A stretch of 47,249 bases of DNA from a bacterium (GTDB lineage: Bacteria > Patescibacteriota > Minisyncoccia > Moranbacterales > UBA2206). This document shows positions 32,921 to 40,833 of this stretch, one piece after another. Each line of letters begins with the position of its first letter. The first letter of the stretch is position 1. The DNA lies in contig JAJYBE010000001.1 in assembly GCA_021779205.1 (NCBI GenBank), positions 1-47,249 on the forward strand. The letters are read 5' to 3'. Made by a program: the position numbers and the translations under genes. The notes under the pieces were generated by a model. That model had not been told where the DNA came from, ran no database searches, and was given only the letters and a program-made list of their open reading frames with translations.

Positions 32921-33874
32921 TTATTTTTTACTCTTTCTGCTTATGGGAACGGAAAAGCTAAAAATTGACCCGAGATTCTCGACAGAATCAAACCAAATTT
33001 TCCCATTCAATTGTTCAATGATATTTTTAGCAATATACAACCCAAGACCAGTTCCTTCTGTTTGATATTTAACCACATTATCGCTACGAAAAAATTTATC
33101 AAAAACCCGATCATGCTGTTCAAGGGGAATTCCAACACCATTATCTTTGACGCTAAAAACCACAAAATCACCTTTTTTGAGCAGTTTTATTTCAATTTTA
33201 CCATGATTAGTGGTGTATTTAATGGAATTATTAAGCAGATTTTCAATCACCATTCTTATTTTTTCCGGATCACCAAAAACCAAAGGAATATTTTTTTTGT
33301 CTTTAAAAACTACCTCGATATTTCTCATCTTAACAATAGTACTCACTCCGGTTACAGCTTCTTCAACAAGCTCAACTATATTCACCGGCATTTTTCTTAT
33401 AATGAGCCGTCCCTGATCAATTCTGGCAACATCTAAGAGATCATTGACTAATTTAGTCATCTTGCCACTCAAAGTATTGATATTTTCAATGCTTTGGCGC
33501 TGTTTCGTACTCACTGATTCTTTTCTAAACTTTGAGAGCAAGAGTTCCGTTTCCCATCTAATGGCTGACAGCGGGGTCCTTAGCTGATGAGAAGCTACGG
33601 AAACAAACTCGCTTTTCATTCTATTTAGCCGTATCATCTGCTCAATCAGACTTATCACAAAATTTCCCACGCTTAGAATGACAATAACGACAATACTTTC
33701 CGCCACAACGAGCATTTCCGGACTATCATAATTCTTAGAGATATAAAAAGTTGCAGTCATAACCACTACTGATAAAACGCCCAGCATGATAAACAGAAAA
33801 CCGGGGGTTTGCCAAAACTTTATTCCCAAATCACGTGCCTGCTTTTTCAAATTTAGATCATTAACAATCCACAT
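32921..33874 (-). CDS. membrane histidine kinase heading the pilus operon
   Basis: 317 residues. Two transmembrane helices (about 25-45 and 54-76) are joined by a loop of only about eight residues, so there is no extracytoplasmic sensor domain. HisKA begins KSEFVSVASHQLRTPLSAIR with the phospho-acceptor His96. HATPase_c has the N box NLLNNSIKYTTNHG, G1 VKDNGVGIP, F box DKFFRSDN and G2 GTGLGLYIAKNI. It probably senses membrane state or a partner protein. It lies 83 bases before the receiver gene. Confidence 0.93.
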   Translation of the reverse strand: MWIVNDLNLKKQARDLGIKFWQTPGFLFIMLGVLSVVVMTATFYISKNYDSPEMLVVAESIVVIVILSVGNFVISLIEQMIRLNRMKSEFVSVASHQLRTPLSAIRWETELLLSKFRKESVSTKQRQSIENINTLSGKMTKLVNDLLDVARIDQGRLIIRKMPVNIVELVEEAVTGVSTIVKMRNIEVVFKDKKNIPLVFGDPEKIRMVIENLLNNSIKYTTNHGKIEIKLLKKGDFVVFSVKDNGVGIPLEQHDRVFDKFFRSDNVVKYQTEGTGLGLYIAKNIIEQLNGKIWFDSVENLGSIFSFSVPISRKSKK

Positions 33875-33944
33875 ATTTTTTTATTTTTCTTCACTCCGCC
33901 ACAGCCCTAGCGAAGGCGAGTTCTTTTTTGTATTTTACTTTTGA

Positions 33945-33971
33945 ATTATACCACAAAGAAAAAGAACGCAA
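33945..33971 (-). promoter_or_regulatory. promoter of the kinase-pilus operon
   Basis: A perfect TATAAT (33950-33945, minus strand) is preceded by TTGCGT at a short 15-base spacing. It lies about 70 bases before the kinase ATG. The leader contains a GC-rich hairpin-forming stretch (33895-33922). Confidence 0.5.
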
Positions 33972-34051
33972 TAGAGCAAAATAAAAAACCATGATTTGTT
34001 TTTTATATTTTTTATTTTGGATTTAATCCGACATTAGAAATTTTGATAAAG

Positions 34052-34078
34052 AAAAAAACGCCTATCCATATAGACGTT
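34052..34078 (-). terminator. terminator of groL
   Basis: On the minus strand a nine-base stem AACGTCTAT/ATAGGCGTT with loop ATGG is followed by a T-run. Confidence 0.8.
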
Positions 34079-34104
34079 CTTTTAAAACACCTTCTTGTTT
34101 ATCC

Positions 34105-35781
34105 CTACATCATTCCACCCATGCCTCCCATCCCCGGCATTCCGCCACTCATTCCCGATTCTTTTTTCTCCGGCTTATCAGTAATTGCTGCTTGCGTCGT
34201 GAGAAAAATTGAAGCGATACTGACCGCATTTTCAAGAGCGGCACGCGTCACCTTCATTGGATCAATAATCCCCGCTTTTAGCATGTCCGGCACAAATTCG
34301 CCAGTACTCGCGTCAAAACCGAAATTAACACCTTTATTTTTGGTAATTTCATAGACTACCACGCCAGGATCTTTTTGCCCACCATTAGCCACAATTTGCT
34401 TTGCCGGCTCTTCTAAGGCGCGCAGAAGCATTTTATAGCCCACGCCATACTCCAAGCCTTCCGCCTTAAATTTATTATTTGCCAAAGTATTTTCAGCCTT
34501 GGTTGATAAGCTAGTTGCTACGCGTAAAAGTGCCACGCCACCCCCAGCCACAATTCCTTCTGCATAAGCGGCACGTGTCGCCGCCAGCGCATCTTCCATC
34601 TTGTGTTTCATATAAGTCAATTCTGTTTCCGTTGCTGCGCCAACCTTGATTACCGCCACACCACCAGAAATTTTGGCCAAACGTTTTTGCAACTTTTCCT
34701 TATCCCATTTACTTTCACTCGCACTCAGTTGTTTTTTAATTTGCGCCACGCGACTTTCAATCTCTTTTTTCTTACCCTTTCCTCCGACAATTGTCGTTGA
34801 ATCTTTAGTGGCAATAACCTTTGATGCTTGCCCGAGCATATTAAGCTCCACTGCTTCCATTTTCATCCCCAACTCTTGCGAAATTAATTTTCCCCCAGTA
34901 ATAACCGCAATATCTTCCAGGATCGCTTTTTTGTTATCCCCGAATTCCGGAGCTTTCACAGCCAACACATTCAATGTTCCACGCAATTTATTCACAACCA
35001 ACGTAGTCAATGCTTCACCATCAACATCTTCCGCGATAATTACGATATCCTTTTTTCCACCCGCAGTAATCTTTTCCAAGATCGGCAAGACTTCAGCAAT
35101 CGTCGAAATCTTTTTGTCAGTGATGATAATATAGGCATCTTTCATTTCTGCCTTCAATGATTCACTATTGGTGATCATATAAGGAGAAATATAGCCTTTA
35201 TCAAAATTCATCCCCTCGACCAATTCCTTCTCCAAGCCAAAAGTTTGCGACTCTTCCACGGTCACCACACCATCTTTTCCCACCTGCGTTATCACTTCGG
35301 AGATCATTTTTCCCATTTCCACGCTTTCCGCTGAAATTGTAGCTACTTGAGCAATTTCCTCCTTGGAAGTAACCGCTTTTGCATTCTTTTTTAGTTCTGC
35401 TACAACATCATTTTTCGCATCTTCAATTCCACGCCTGATACTGATCGGATTCATGCCGGTCGCCACCAATTTGGAGCCCTCTTTCACAATCGCTTGCGCT
35501 AAAACCGTAGCGGTCGTCGTACCATCACCGGCCGTATCATTAGTTTTATTGGCCACCTCCTTGATCAAATCCGCCCCAATATTTTCAAATTTATCCTCCA
35601 ACTCAATTTCTTTGGCAATCGAAACGCCATCATTAGTAATAACTGGAGATCCAAAGCCCTTATCCAAGATCACATTTCTTCCTCTCGGACCAATGGTAAT
35701 TTTGATTGCATCAGCCACCTTGTCAATTCCCGCTCGAATTCTCTTTCTTGCGTCTTCGTCAAATTTGATAATTTTACTCAT
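34105..35781 (-). CDS. groL: chaperonin GroEL (60 kDa)
   Basis: 558 residues, full-length group I chaperonin. ATP-binding motifs are KITIGPRGRNVILDKGFGSP and GDGTTTATVLAQAI. The apical segment EGMNFDKGYISPYMITNSES and the intermediate hinge GGGVALLRV are present. The tail GGMPGMGGMGGMM is the usual Gly-Met repeat. No groES gene lies next to it, unlike the common groESL pair. A CIRCE-like repeat and a TATAAT lie about 130-155 bases upstream, so HrcA-type heat-shock control is likely. A terminator follows, so it is monocistronic. Confidence 0.97.
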   Translation of the reverse strand: MSKIIKFDEDARKRIRAGIDKVADAIKITIGPRGRNVILDKGFGSPVITNDGVSIAKEIELEDKFENIGADLIKEVANKTNDTAGDGTTTATVLAQAIVKEGSKLVATGMNPISIRRGIEDAKNDVVAELKKNAKAVTSKEEIAQVATISAESVEMGKMISEVITQVGKDGVVTVEESQTFGLEKELVEGMNFDKGYISPYMITNSESLKAEMKDAYIIITDKKISTIAEVLPILEKITAGGKKDIVIIAEDVDGEALTTLVVNKLRGTLNVLAVKAPEFGDNKKAILEDIAVITGGKLISQELGMKMEAVELNMLGQASKVIATKDSTTIVGGKGKKKEIESRVAQIKKQLSASESKWDKEKLQKRLAKISGGVAVIKVGAATETELTYMKHKMEDALAATRAAYAEGIVAGGGVALLRVATSLSTKAENTLANNKFKAEGLEYGVGYKMLLRALEEPAKQIVANGGQKDPGVVVYEITKNKGVNFGFDASTGEFVPDMLKAGIIDPMKVTRAALENAVSIASIFLTTQAAITDKPEKKESGMSGGMPGMGGMGGMM

Positions 35782-35910
35782 AAGTTTATTTTTTAAAAAA
35801 TTATTATTTAACCTTGCCTATTATATACAAGTTTCATAACCAGGAAAAATCACTCACTGCTAATTTTTAACAAAAATCCACCCATTCCTTTGTCAATCCA
35901 AAGCCTCTCT

Positions 35911-35937
35911 CTGGCAGTCATTATATTAGAGTGCCAA
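35911..35937. promoter_or_regulatory. CIRCE-like HrcA operator overlapping the groL -10
   Basis: CTGGCAGTC (35911-35919), nine bases, GAGTGCCAA (35929-35937). The consensus is TTAGCACTC-N9-GAGTGCTAA. The spacing is exact, and the arms are complementary at seven of nine positions. On the minus strand a TATAAT (35925-35920) lies in the spacer, where a bound repressor would block the polymerase. Confidence 0.72.
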
Positions 35938-35997
35938 CATCCTCTATTTTGGCAAAAACGGAAGACTTAGTCAAGCGGACATTTCGGCGGGGCGTCT

Positions 35998-36942
35998 CTA
36001 CTGCTTTTCTCCCAATTTTTCCATTTTCATCTTAAACACTTCAAACACTTTCGGCCCCTGTGGCTCGGGTAAAAAAACTAACGAATCATCATTTGCCACA
36101 ATGAGACTGCCTGCTTTTTTGGTACGCAGATCGGAAGCAATTCTTTTTGTTTGCCAAGTTTTTAGCTTTTGCTCCAGAAAATTAAAATTAAACATTTTTT
36201 CTCCCGATCGTCTGATTAATTTGGAAAAATAATTATCAGAAATAATTTTTAAATTAGGCGTTTCAATTGGCGTATAATTTTCGTGATATTTCACAATCCA
36301 ACTATTCGCTTTTTGAAATTCTTGAAAATAATCAAATCCAAACAAAGGCAATGTGAAAGAATATTCCGAAGAAGCGAATAAATCTTGCATCTCGATTTCC
36401 AAAGAATCGGTTGTAATAAAATAATTAAGACAAATGCGATCGGTAATTTTCTTTCCATGGCGCCTCCTTCCGAGAAGTTGCGCGGTGAAAGTCACCAATG
36501 TCCTGCCGGTAAAAATTCGGCCCTTTTCAAGACAAATCAAAAGATCGAGATCACTTTTTCGGTTGGCATTTTTCATTGCCACGCGCCCAGTTACCAAAAT
36601 CATCCGAACAAACGGCACGAAGCGTAAAAACCGAACAACCCACCGAATTATTCGATATTTTTCTTCCGAAATTTTATCACGCTCAATCCTTTGCGCCACC
36701 AAATCAATGCGCCCTGGCAAAAAATAATACCCACGAAAAGTTTCAACTTGTTTTTTTAAATCTTCAGCTTCCAGCGCATCAATTATATCCGCAATCACCA
36801 CCTTGTTATTTTTTTGATCACTGTCCGCTGATTGTTGATTGCTGATCAAATATTTCCACAATTCAAAAACAGTCAAAGGATAATCTGAGACATCATAGTA
36901 CGCGATTGTGGCAAGAATTTTTTGAGAAAGCTCGCTTTGCAT
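35998..36942 (-). CDS. nucleotidyltransferase-fold protein of unknown role
   Basis: About 314 residues from MQSELSQKILATIAYYDVSD; an ATG at 36966 would add eight. The N-terminal part resembles a winged helix. The central pol-beta-like fold shows VTGRVAMKNANRKSDLDLLI, matching the G..A..N....SDxDL signature, and a second acidic region (DRICLNYFITTDSLEIEMQD). The C-terminal half is helical. Family members of this layout are common in candidate phyla but unassigned; toxin-like or tRNA-modifying roles are only guesses. Residues about 32-45 (ISNQQSADSDQKN) are coded by a TGATTGTTGATTGCTGATC repeat. Confidence 0.65.
   Translation of the reverse strand: MQSELSQKILATIAYYDVSDYPLTVFELWKYLISNQQSADSDQKNNKVVIADIIDALEAEDLKKQVETFRGYYFLPGRIDLVAQRIERDKISEEKYRIIRWVVRFLRFVPFVRMILVTGRVAMKNANRKSDLDLLICLEKGRIFTGRTLVTFTAQLLGRRRHGKKITDRICLNYFITTDSLEIEMQDLFASSEYSFTLPLFGFDYFQEFQKANSWIVKYHENYTPIETPNLKIISDNYFSKLIRRSGEKMFNFNFLEQKLKTWQTKRIASDLRTKKAGSLIVANDDSLVFLPEPQGPKVFEVFKMKMEKLGEKQ
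36814..36849. repeat. TTGATCA-bounded repeat inside the nucleotidyltransferase gene
   Basis: TTGATCA (36814-36820) and TGATCAA (36843-36849) close a 36-base segment with a CTGATTGTTGATTGCTGA tandem core. It codes NQQSADSDQK in frame. Confidence 0.6.
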
Positions 36943-37006
36943 AAGAAAGATACTGCACAAAAACATGTTATGGCTTTCGCTTAATCAAACAAATCATAGC
37001 TCGAAA

Positions 37007-39814
37007 CTAGAGGTATTTCCCCGTCCAACTTCCTTTGCATTTTTTGAGTTCCGCCGGCGATCCCTCAAAGACAATCTCTCCTCCACCCGATCCGCCTTCC
37101 GGCCCAAGATCAATTACCCAATCAGAATTGCGAATAACATCAACGTTATGCTCAACAACCAAGACGGTATTGCCTTTATCCACTAGCGCATCCAAAACGC
37201 CGAGTAGTTTTCGAATATCTTCAAAGTGAAGACCAATCGTTGGTTCATCTAGAATATAGAGCGTTTTACCTGTCGCACGACGCGAAAGTTCCGTTGCTAA
37301 TTTAATTCTTTGCGCTTCTCCGCCGGAAAGATCCACAGCACTTTGTCCCAATTTTAAATAACCCAAGCCGACTTTTTCCAATGTGGCTAATTTTTCCGTC
37401 ACTAATTTAGAATTTTTGAAAAAGACTAAAGCATAACTTACGCTCATATCAAGCACTGCCGCAATATTTACTCCGCGGTATTCAATCTCAAGCGTCCGCT
37501 GATTATATTTCGCGCCAGAACATGTTTCGCATGGCACATAAACATCCGGCAAGAGATGCATTTCAATTTTTTTCTTGCCTTCGCCCTGGCAATCTTCGCA
37601 ACGGCCACCTTTCATATTAAAACTAAAACGGCTCGCATCATAGCCACGCGTGTGTGCTTCTTCAGTATCGGCAAACAGCTCACGAATAAGGGAAAAAACT
37701 CCCGTGTAAGTTGCGGCATTCGAGCGTGGCGTGCGACCAATCGGCGCTTGATTGATGCTAATCACCTTGTCGATATTTTCCATTCCGGTGATTTTTTTGT
37801 GTTTCCCTGGTGCTTCTTTCGTGTTGAAAAAATATTTTGCCAAACCCTTGGATAGAATGTCCGTCACTAATGTTGATTTTCCCGAACCAGAAACTCCAGT
37901 GAGAGAAATAAACTTTCCTAATGGCAAATTAACGTTGATATTTTTCAAATTATGCTCCGTCGCACCTTGGATTTTGATAAATTTTCCCAAACCCTTGCGC
38001 GCTTTTTTCCTGTCTCCCACATGCCGCTTTCCATTCAGATACTGCGCCGTGACCGTCTTGGATTTCAAAAGTTTTTGCAAATCTCCTGAAAAAATCACCT
38101 CGCCGCCTTCTTCGCCCGCACCCGGCCCCATATCAATAATCCAATCGGCCCTGCGGATAATTTGTTCATCATGCTCCACTGTAATGAGAGAATTTCCCGC
38201 TTCACACAATTCTTCCATCGTTGCAATCAGCTTTTCCGTATCGCGGTTATGCAATCCAATCGAAGGCTCATCCAAGACATAGGTAATGCCGGAAAGTTCC
38301 GAGCCGATCTGCGTAGCAAGACGAATGCGCTGACCTTCACCGCCGGAAATCGAATTAGCTGAGCGGGAAAGTGAGAGATAGCCCAATCCTACATTCTGAA
38401 GGGCAGCACTGCGGGCTTTCATTTCTTTGATTAATGGTAAAATAATACTTTTCTTGGCGCTACTCAGATTAGCTTTCTCCAACTCCCCTAAAAAGCGAGA
38501 AAATTCCACAAGCGATAGATCCACTACTTGATCAATGGATTTCCCAGCGACAAGCACGGAAAGATATTCGCCCTTCAAGCGTTTGCCCAGGCAAAGCGGA
38601 CAAACTTTTTCAATCATGTATTTTTCAATTTCGCTGCGCAAATAGTTGGAATTCAGTTCTTCATATTTCTTTTTCATCGTCGGAATAACGCCTTCGAAAA
38701 TGATGTTGGGATCATTTGAGCCATAGAGCACGATGTTCAAATGTTCCCGACTGATTTTTTTCACCGGGATGTCAATCGAAAAGCCATATTTATCCCCCAG
38801 CATTTTCAAGATATTGTTTCCGCTCGAAAGCACGCTTGAACGTCCGCCGGATTTATTCCACGACAAAATTGCCCCTTCGGCGAGAGTGAGATTTTTGTTC
38901 GGAATCAGCAAATCCTCATCAATTTCCTTGATCACACCCAAGCCCGAGCAGTGTTGACAAGCACCCTCGGGACTATTGAAAGAAAAATGTTTTGGCGTAA
39001 TGTCCGCAACCTCAAAAAAACATTTTTTGCACACAAAATCGCGATTATACATTTTTTCTGTTTCATTGTCCCTAATCACAACCGCCACACCTTTGCCTAG
39101 TTTAAAAGCTGTTTCGATTGAATCCAAGATTCTCTCGCGATCAGGATTTTTCTTGTTCAGAACTATCCGATCAATCACAATTTCCGCATTGCATGGTTCA
39201 TCATTTTCTATTTCATTTTGAACTAGCGCCTCAGTGAGCGACATTATCTTTCCCCGAAGACGAATCCGCGCATAACCCAGCTGACTGACGCTTTTCAACC
39301 TTTCTTTCAAGCTTTGATCTTTGCCATTCAGTTTTGCGAGAATGGCAATATTAGTCTTATCAGGAGAATCCAAAATATCATCCAAAACTTCCGAGTTGGT
39401 AATTTTTTCCAATGGAGTTTTACAATGCGGACAATGTGGCACGCCCACTTTCGCATAAAGCACCCGCAAATAATCATAGATTTCCGTGAGTGTCCCGACA
39501 GTTGAACGCGGACTGCGTGCAATACTTTTTTGATCAATCGAAATAGTCGGAGTAAGATTTTCAATTTTATCCACATCCGGCTTGGCCGACACATCAAGAA
39601 ACTGCGTCGCATAACTGGACATACCCTCTAAATATCTACGGTTGCCTTCAGCATAGATTGCATCAAATGCCAAAGAAGATTTACCCGAACCGGAAAGTCC
39701 CGTGATAACCACTAATTTGTCCCGTGGAACTTCCACATTGACATTTTTCAAATTATTCACCCGCGCTCCACGCACAATAATCTTGCTGCGATCCTTGGGA
39801 TTGTTTTTTAACAT
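37007..39814 (-). CDS. UvrA family ATPase (first of two paralogues)
   Basis: 935 residues, a full two-ABC-module UvrA. Walker A motifs are GLSGSGKSSLAF and GVSGSGKSTLVT. Signatures are SISGGEGQRIRLATQIGSEL and DLSGGEAQRIKLATELSRRA; Walker B motifs are YVLDEPSIGLH and YILDEPTIGLH. A UvrB-binding-like region (about 130-245) and zinc modules (CPHC...CKKC and CEDC...CETC) are present. It therefore does not look like the shortened UvrA2 class that lacks the UvrB-binding domain. It may replace or assist the copy at 42.1-45.1 kb, or handle other lesions or drug-bound DNA. Confidence 0.88.
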   Translation of the reverse strand: MLKNNPKDRSKIIVRGARVNNLKNVNVEVPRDKLVVITGLSGSGKSSLAFDAIYAEGNRRYLEGMSSYATQFLDVSAKPDVDKIENLTPTISIDQKSIARSPRSTVGTLTEIYDYLRVLYAKVGVPHCPHCKTPLEKITNSEVLDDILDSPDKTNIAILAKLNGKDQSLKERLKSVSQLGYARIRLRGKIMSLTEALVQNEIENDEPCNAEIVIDRIVLNKKNPDRERILDSIETAFKLGKGVAVVIRDNETEKMYNRDFVCKKCFFEVADITPKHFSFNSPEGACQHCSGLGVIKEIDEDLLIPNKNLTLAEGAILSWNKSGGRSSVLSSGNNILKMLGDKYGFSIDIPVKKISREHLNIVLYGSNDPNIIFEGVIPTMKKKYEELNSNYLRSEIEKYMIEKVCPLCLGKRLKGEYLSVLVAGKSIDQVVDLSLVEFSRFLGELEKANLSSAKKSIILPLIKEMKARSAALQNVGLGYLSLSRSANSISGGEGQRIRLATQIGSELSGITYVLDEPSIGLHNRDTEKLIATMEELCEAGNSLITVEHDEQIIRRADWIIDMGPGAGEEGGEVIFSGDLQKLLKSKTVTAQYLNGKRHVGDRKKARKGLGKFIKIQGATEHNLKNINVNLPLGKFISLTGVSGSGKSTLVTDILSKGLAKYFFNTKEAPGKHKKITGMENIDKVISINQAPIGRTPRSNAATYTGVFSLIRELFADTEEAHTRGYDASRFSFNMKGGRCEDCQGEGKKKIEMHLLPDVYVPCETCSGAKYNQRTLEIEYRGVNIAAVLDMSVSYALVFFKNSKLVTEKLATLEKVGLGYLKLGQSAVDLSGGEAQRIKLATELSRRATGKTLYILDEPTIGLHFEDIRKLLGVLDALVDKGNTVLVVEHNVDVIRNSDWVIDLGPEGGSGGGEIVFEGSPAELKKCKGSWTGKYL

Positions 39815-39919
39815 AAAGAAATAAGAGTTACATTTTTTTAAAAGACGCCAGAGCCATTACTAGGTAGAAATTTTACACTAGTTTTTAGATTTTGGCAAAC
39901 CATCAGCCATTCCTATCCG

Positions 39920-40594
39920 CTATTCCAACGTCAAAACCTTGCTATTCTCCCTTAGCCACTTCCGCGCTTGTTTATATTCTGGCATCACCGCTGCAACTTT
40001 GTTCCAAAATTTTGCCGAATGATTTTTTTCCAAGATATGCATCAGCTCGTGGATGATGACATAATCCACAACACGCTCAGGCGCCATAATCAGCCGCCAA
40101 TTGAAATTCAAACTATTTTTCGGCCCGCATGACCCCCAATTAGTTTTGGCATTGGAAATTTTGAGTGTTGAATATTTAAGATTTAATTTACTGGCAATAA
40201 TTTTTGTCCGTTCGCCAATTTTTTCCTTAGCTTGTTTTTTGTACCAATCATGCATCCGTGCCTTTGCCCGCCACAAAAAAACACGCGGAAAAAGCAGCTC
40301 GAAATCATCAGTAATTTCAATCTTAAGTCCACTGGTCAGCGCTAGTTTATGTTTTTTCCCCAGATACAAAAATTCTTCTCCTTCAAAAAAAGTTTTTCTC
40401 TCCGCTTTCGGTCGCTTTTCAAATTCCCGCATCTTCCTTTCAATCCAAACAAATTTTTCCTCAACTAATTTCTCAATGTAACTCAAAGGCGTCCACATAG
40501 GCGCACGCACAACCAAAGTCGCGTCAACAGAAATCACCAGCGCGATGTTTTTTCTTTTTGAGCGGATGATTTTTGAGATTTTTATTTTTGACAT
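39920..40594 (-). CDS. YgjP/DUF45-type metal-dependent hydrolase
   Basis: 224 residues. The zinc-protease-like motif HELMHILEKNHSAKFW (about 183-198) gives HExxH-like HELMH and a downstream His. The upstream NWGSCGPKNSLNFNWRLIMA is the WGSC hallmark of the M48-like YgjP family. The N-terminus is a beta domain (RSKRKNIALVISVDATLVVR). Biological substrates of the family are uncertain; it is often found with restriction-modification or repair genes. Here it stands between two uvr genes. Confidence 0.87.
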   Translation of the reverse strand: MSKIKISKIIRSKRKNIALVISVDATLVVRAPMWTPLSYIEKLVEEKFVWIERKMREFEKRPKAERKTFFEGEEFLYLGKKHKLALTSGLKIEITDDFELLFPRVFLWRAKARMHDWYKKQAKEKIGERTKIIASKLNLKYSTLKISNAKTNWGSCGPKNSLNFNWRLIMAPERVVDYVIIHELMHILEKNHSAKFWNKVAAVMPEYKQARKWLRENSKVLTLE

Positions 40595-40606
40595 AAATTA
40601 ATAATT

Positions 40607-40797
40607 GTCATTCCCGCGGAGGCGGGAATCTAGTCGCAAGGCTATCTTAGGATATACACCCACCAAACCAAGAGCGACTTCTGATTGATTAGATTTAGTC
40701 TTCTAATTTTTCTATTATTTATATTGCTTATCAAAACACCAGAATGATCATTTTTTACTAAGTCTATACACTGGATTCCCGCCTCCGTGGGAATGAT
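40607..40797. repeat. gene-less palindrome-bounded element (191 bp)
   Basis: 27-bp arms at 40607-40633 (GTCATTCCCGCGGAGG...) and 40771-40797 (reverse complement, three differences) match in design and sequence the arms of the GIY-YIG element at 15092-15497. Both left arms are followed by CAAGGCTA. The 137 bases between code nothing recognisable. It resembles a non-autonomous derivative. Confidence 0.65.
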
Positions 40798-40833
40798 ATG
40801 TTGGTTGGTTTTTATTTTTTACAAAGTATTTTT

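Noticed and set aside
37007..39814. Calling the first UvrA paralogue a drug-resistance UvrA2 (DrrC-like).
   Set aside because: It keeps a UvrB-binding-like region and all zinc modules, so the shortened class does not fit.
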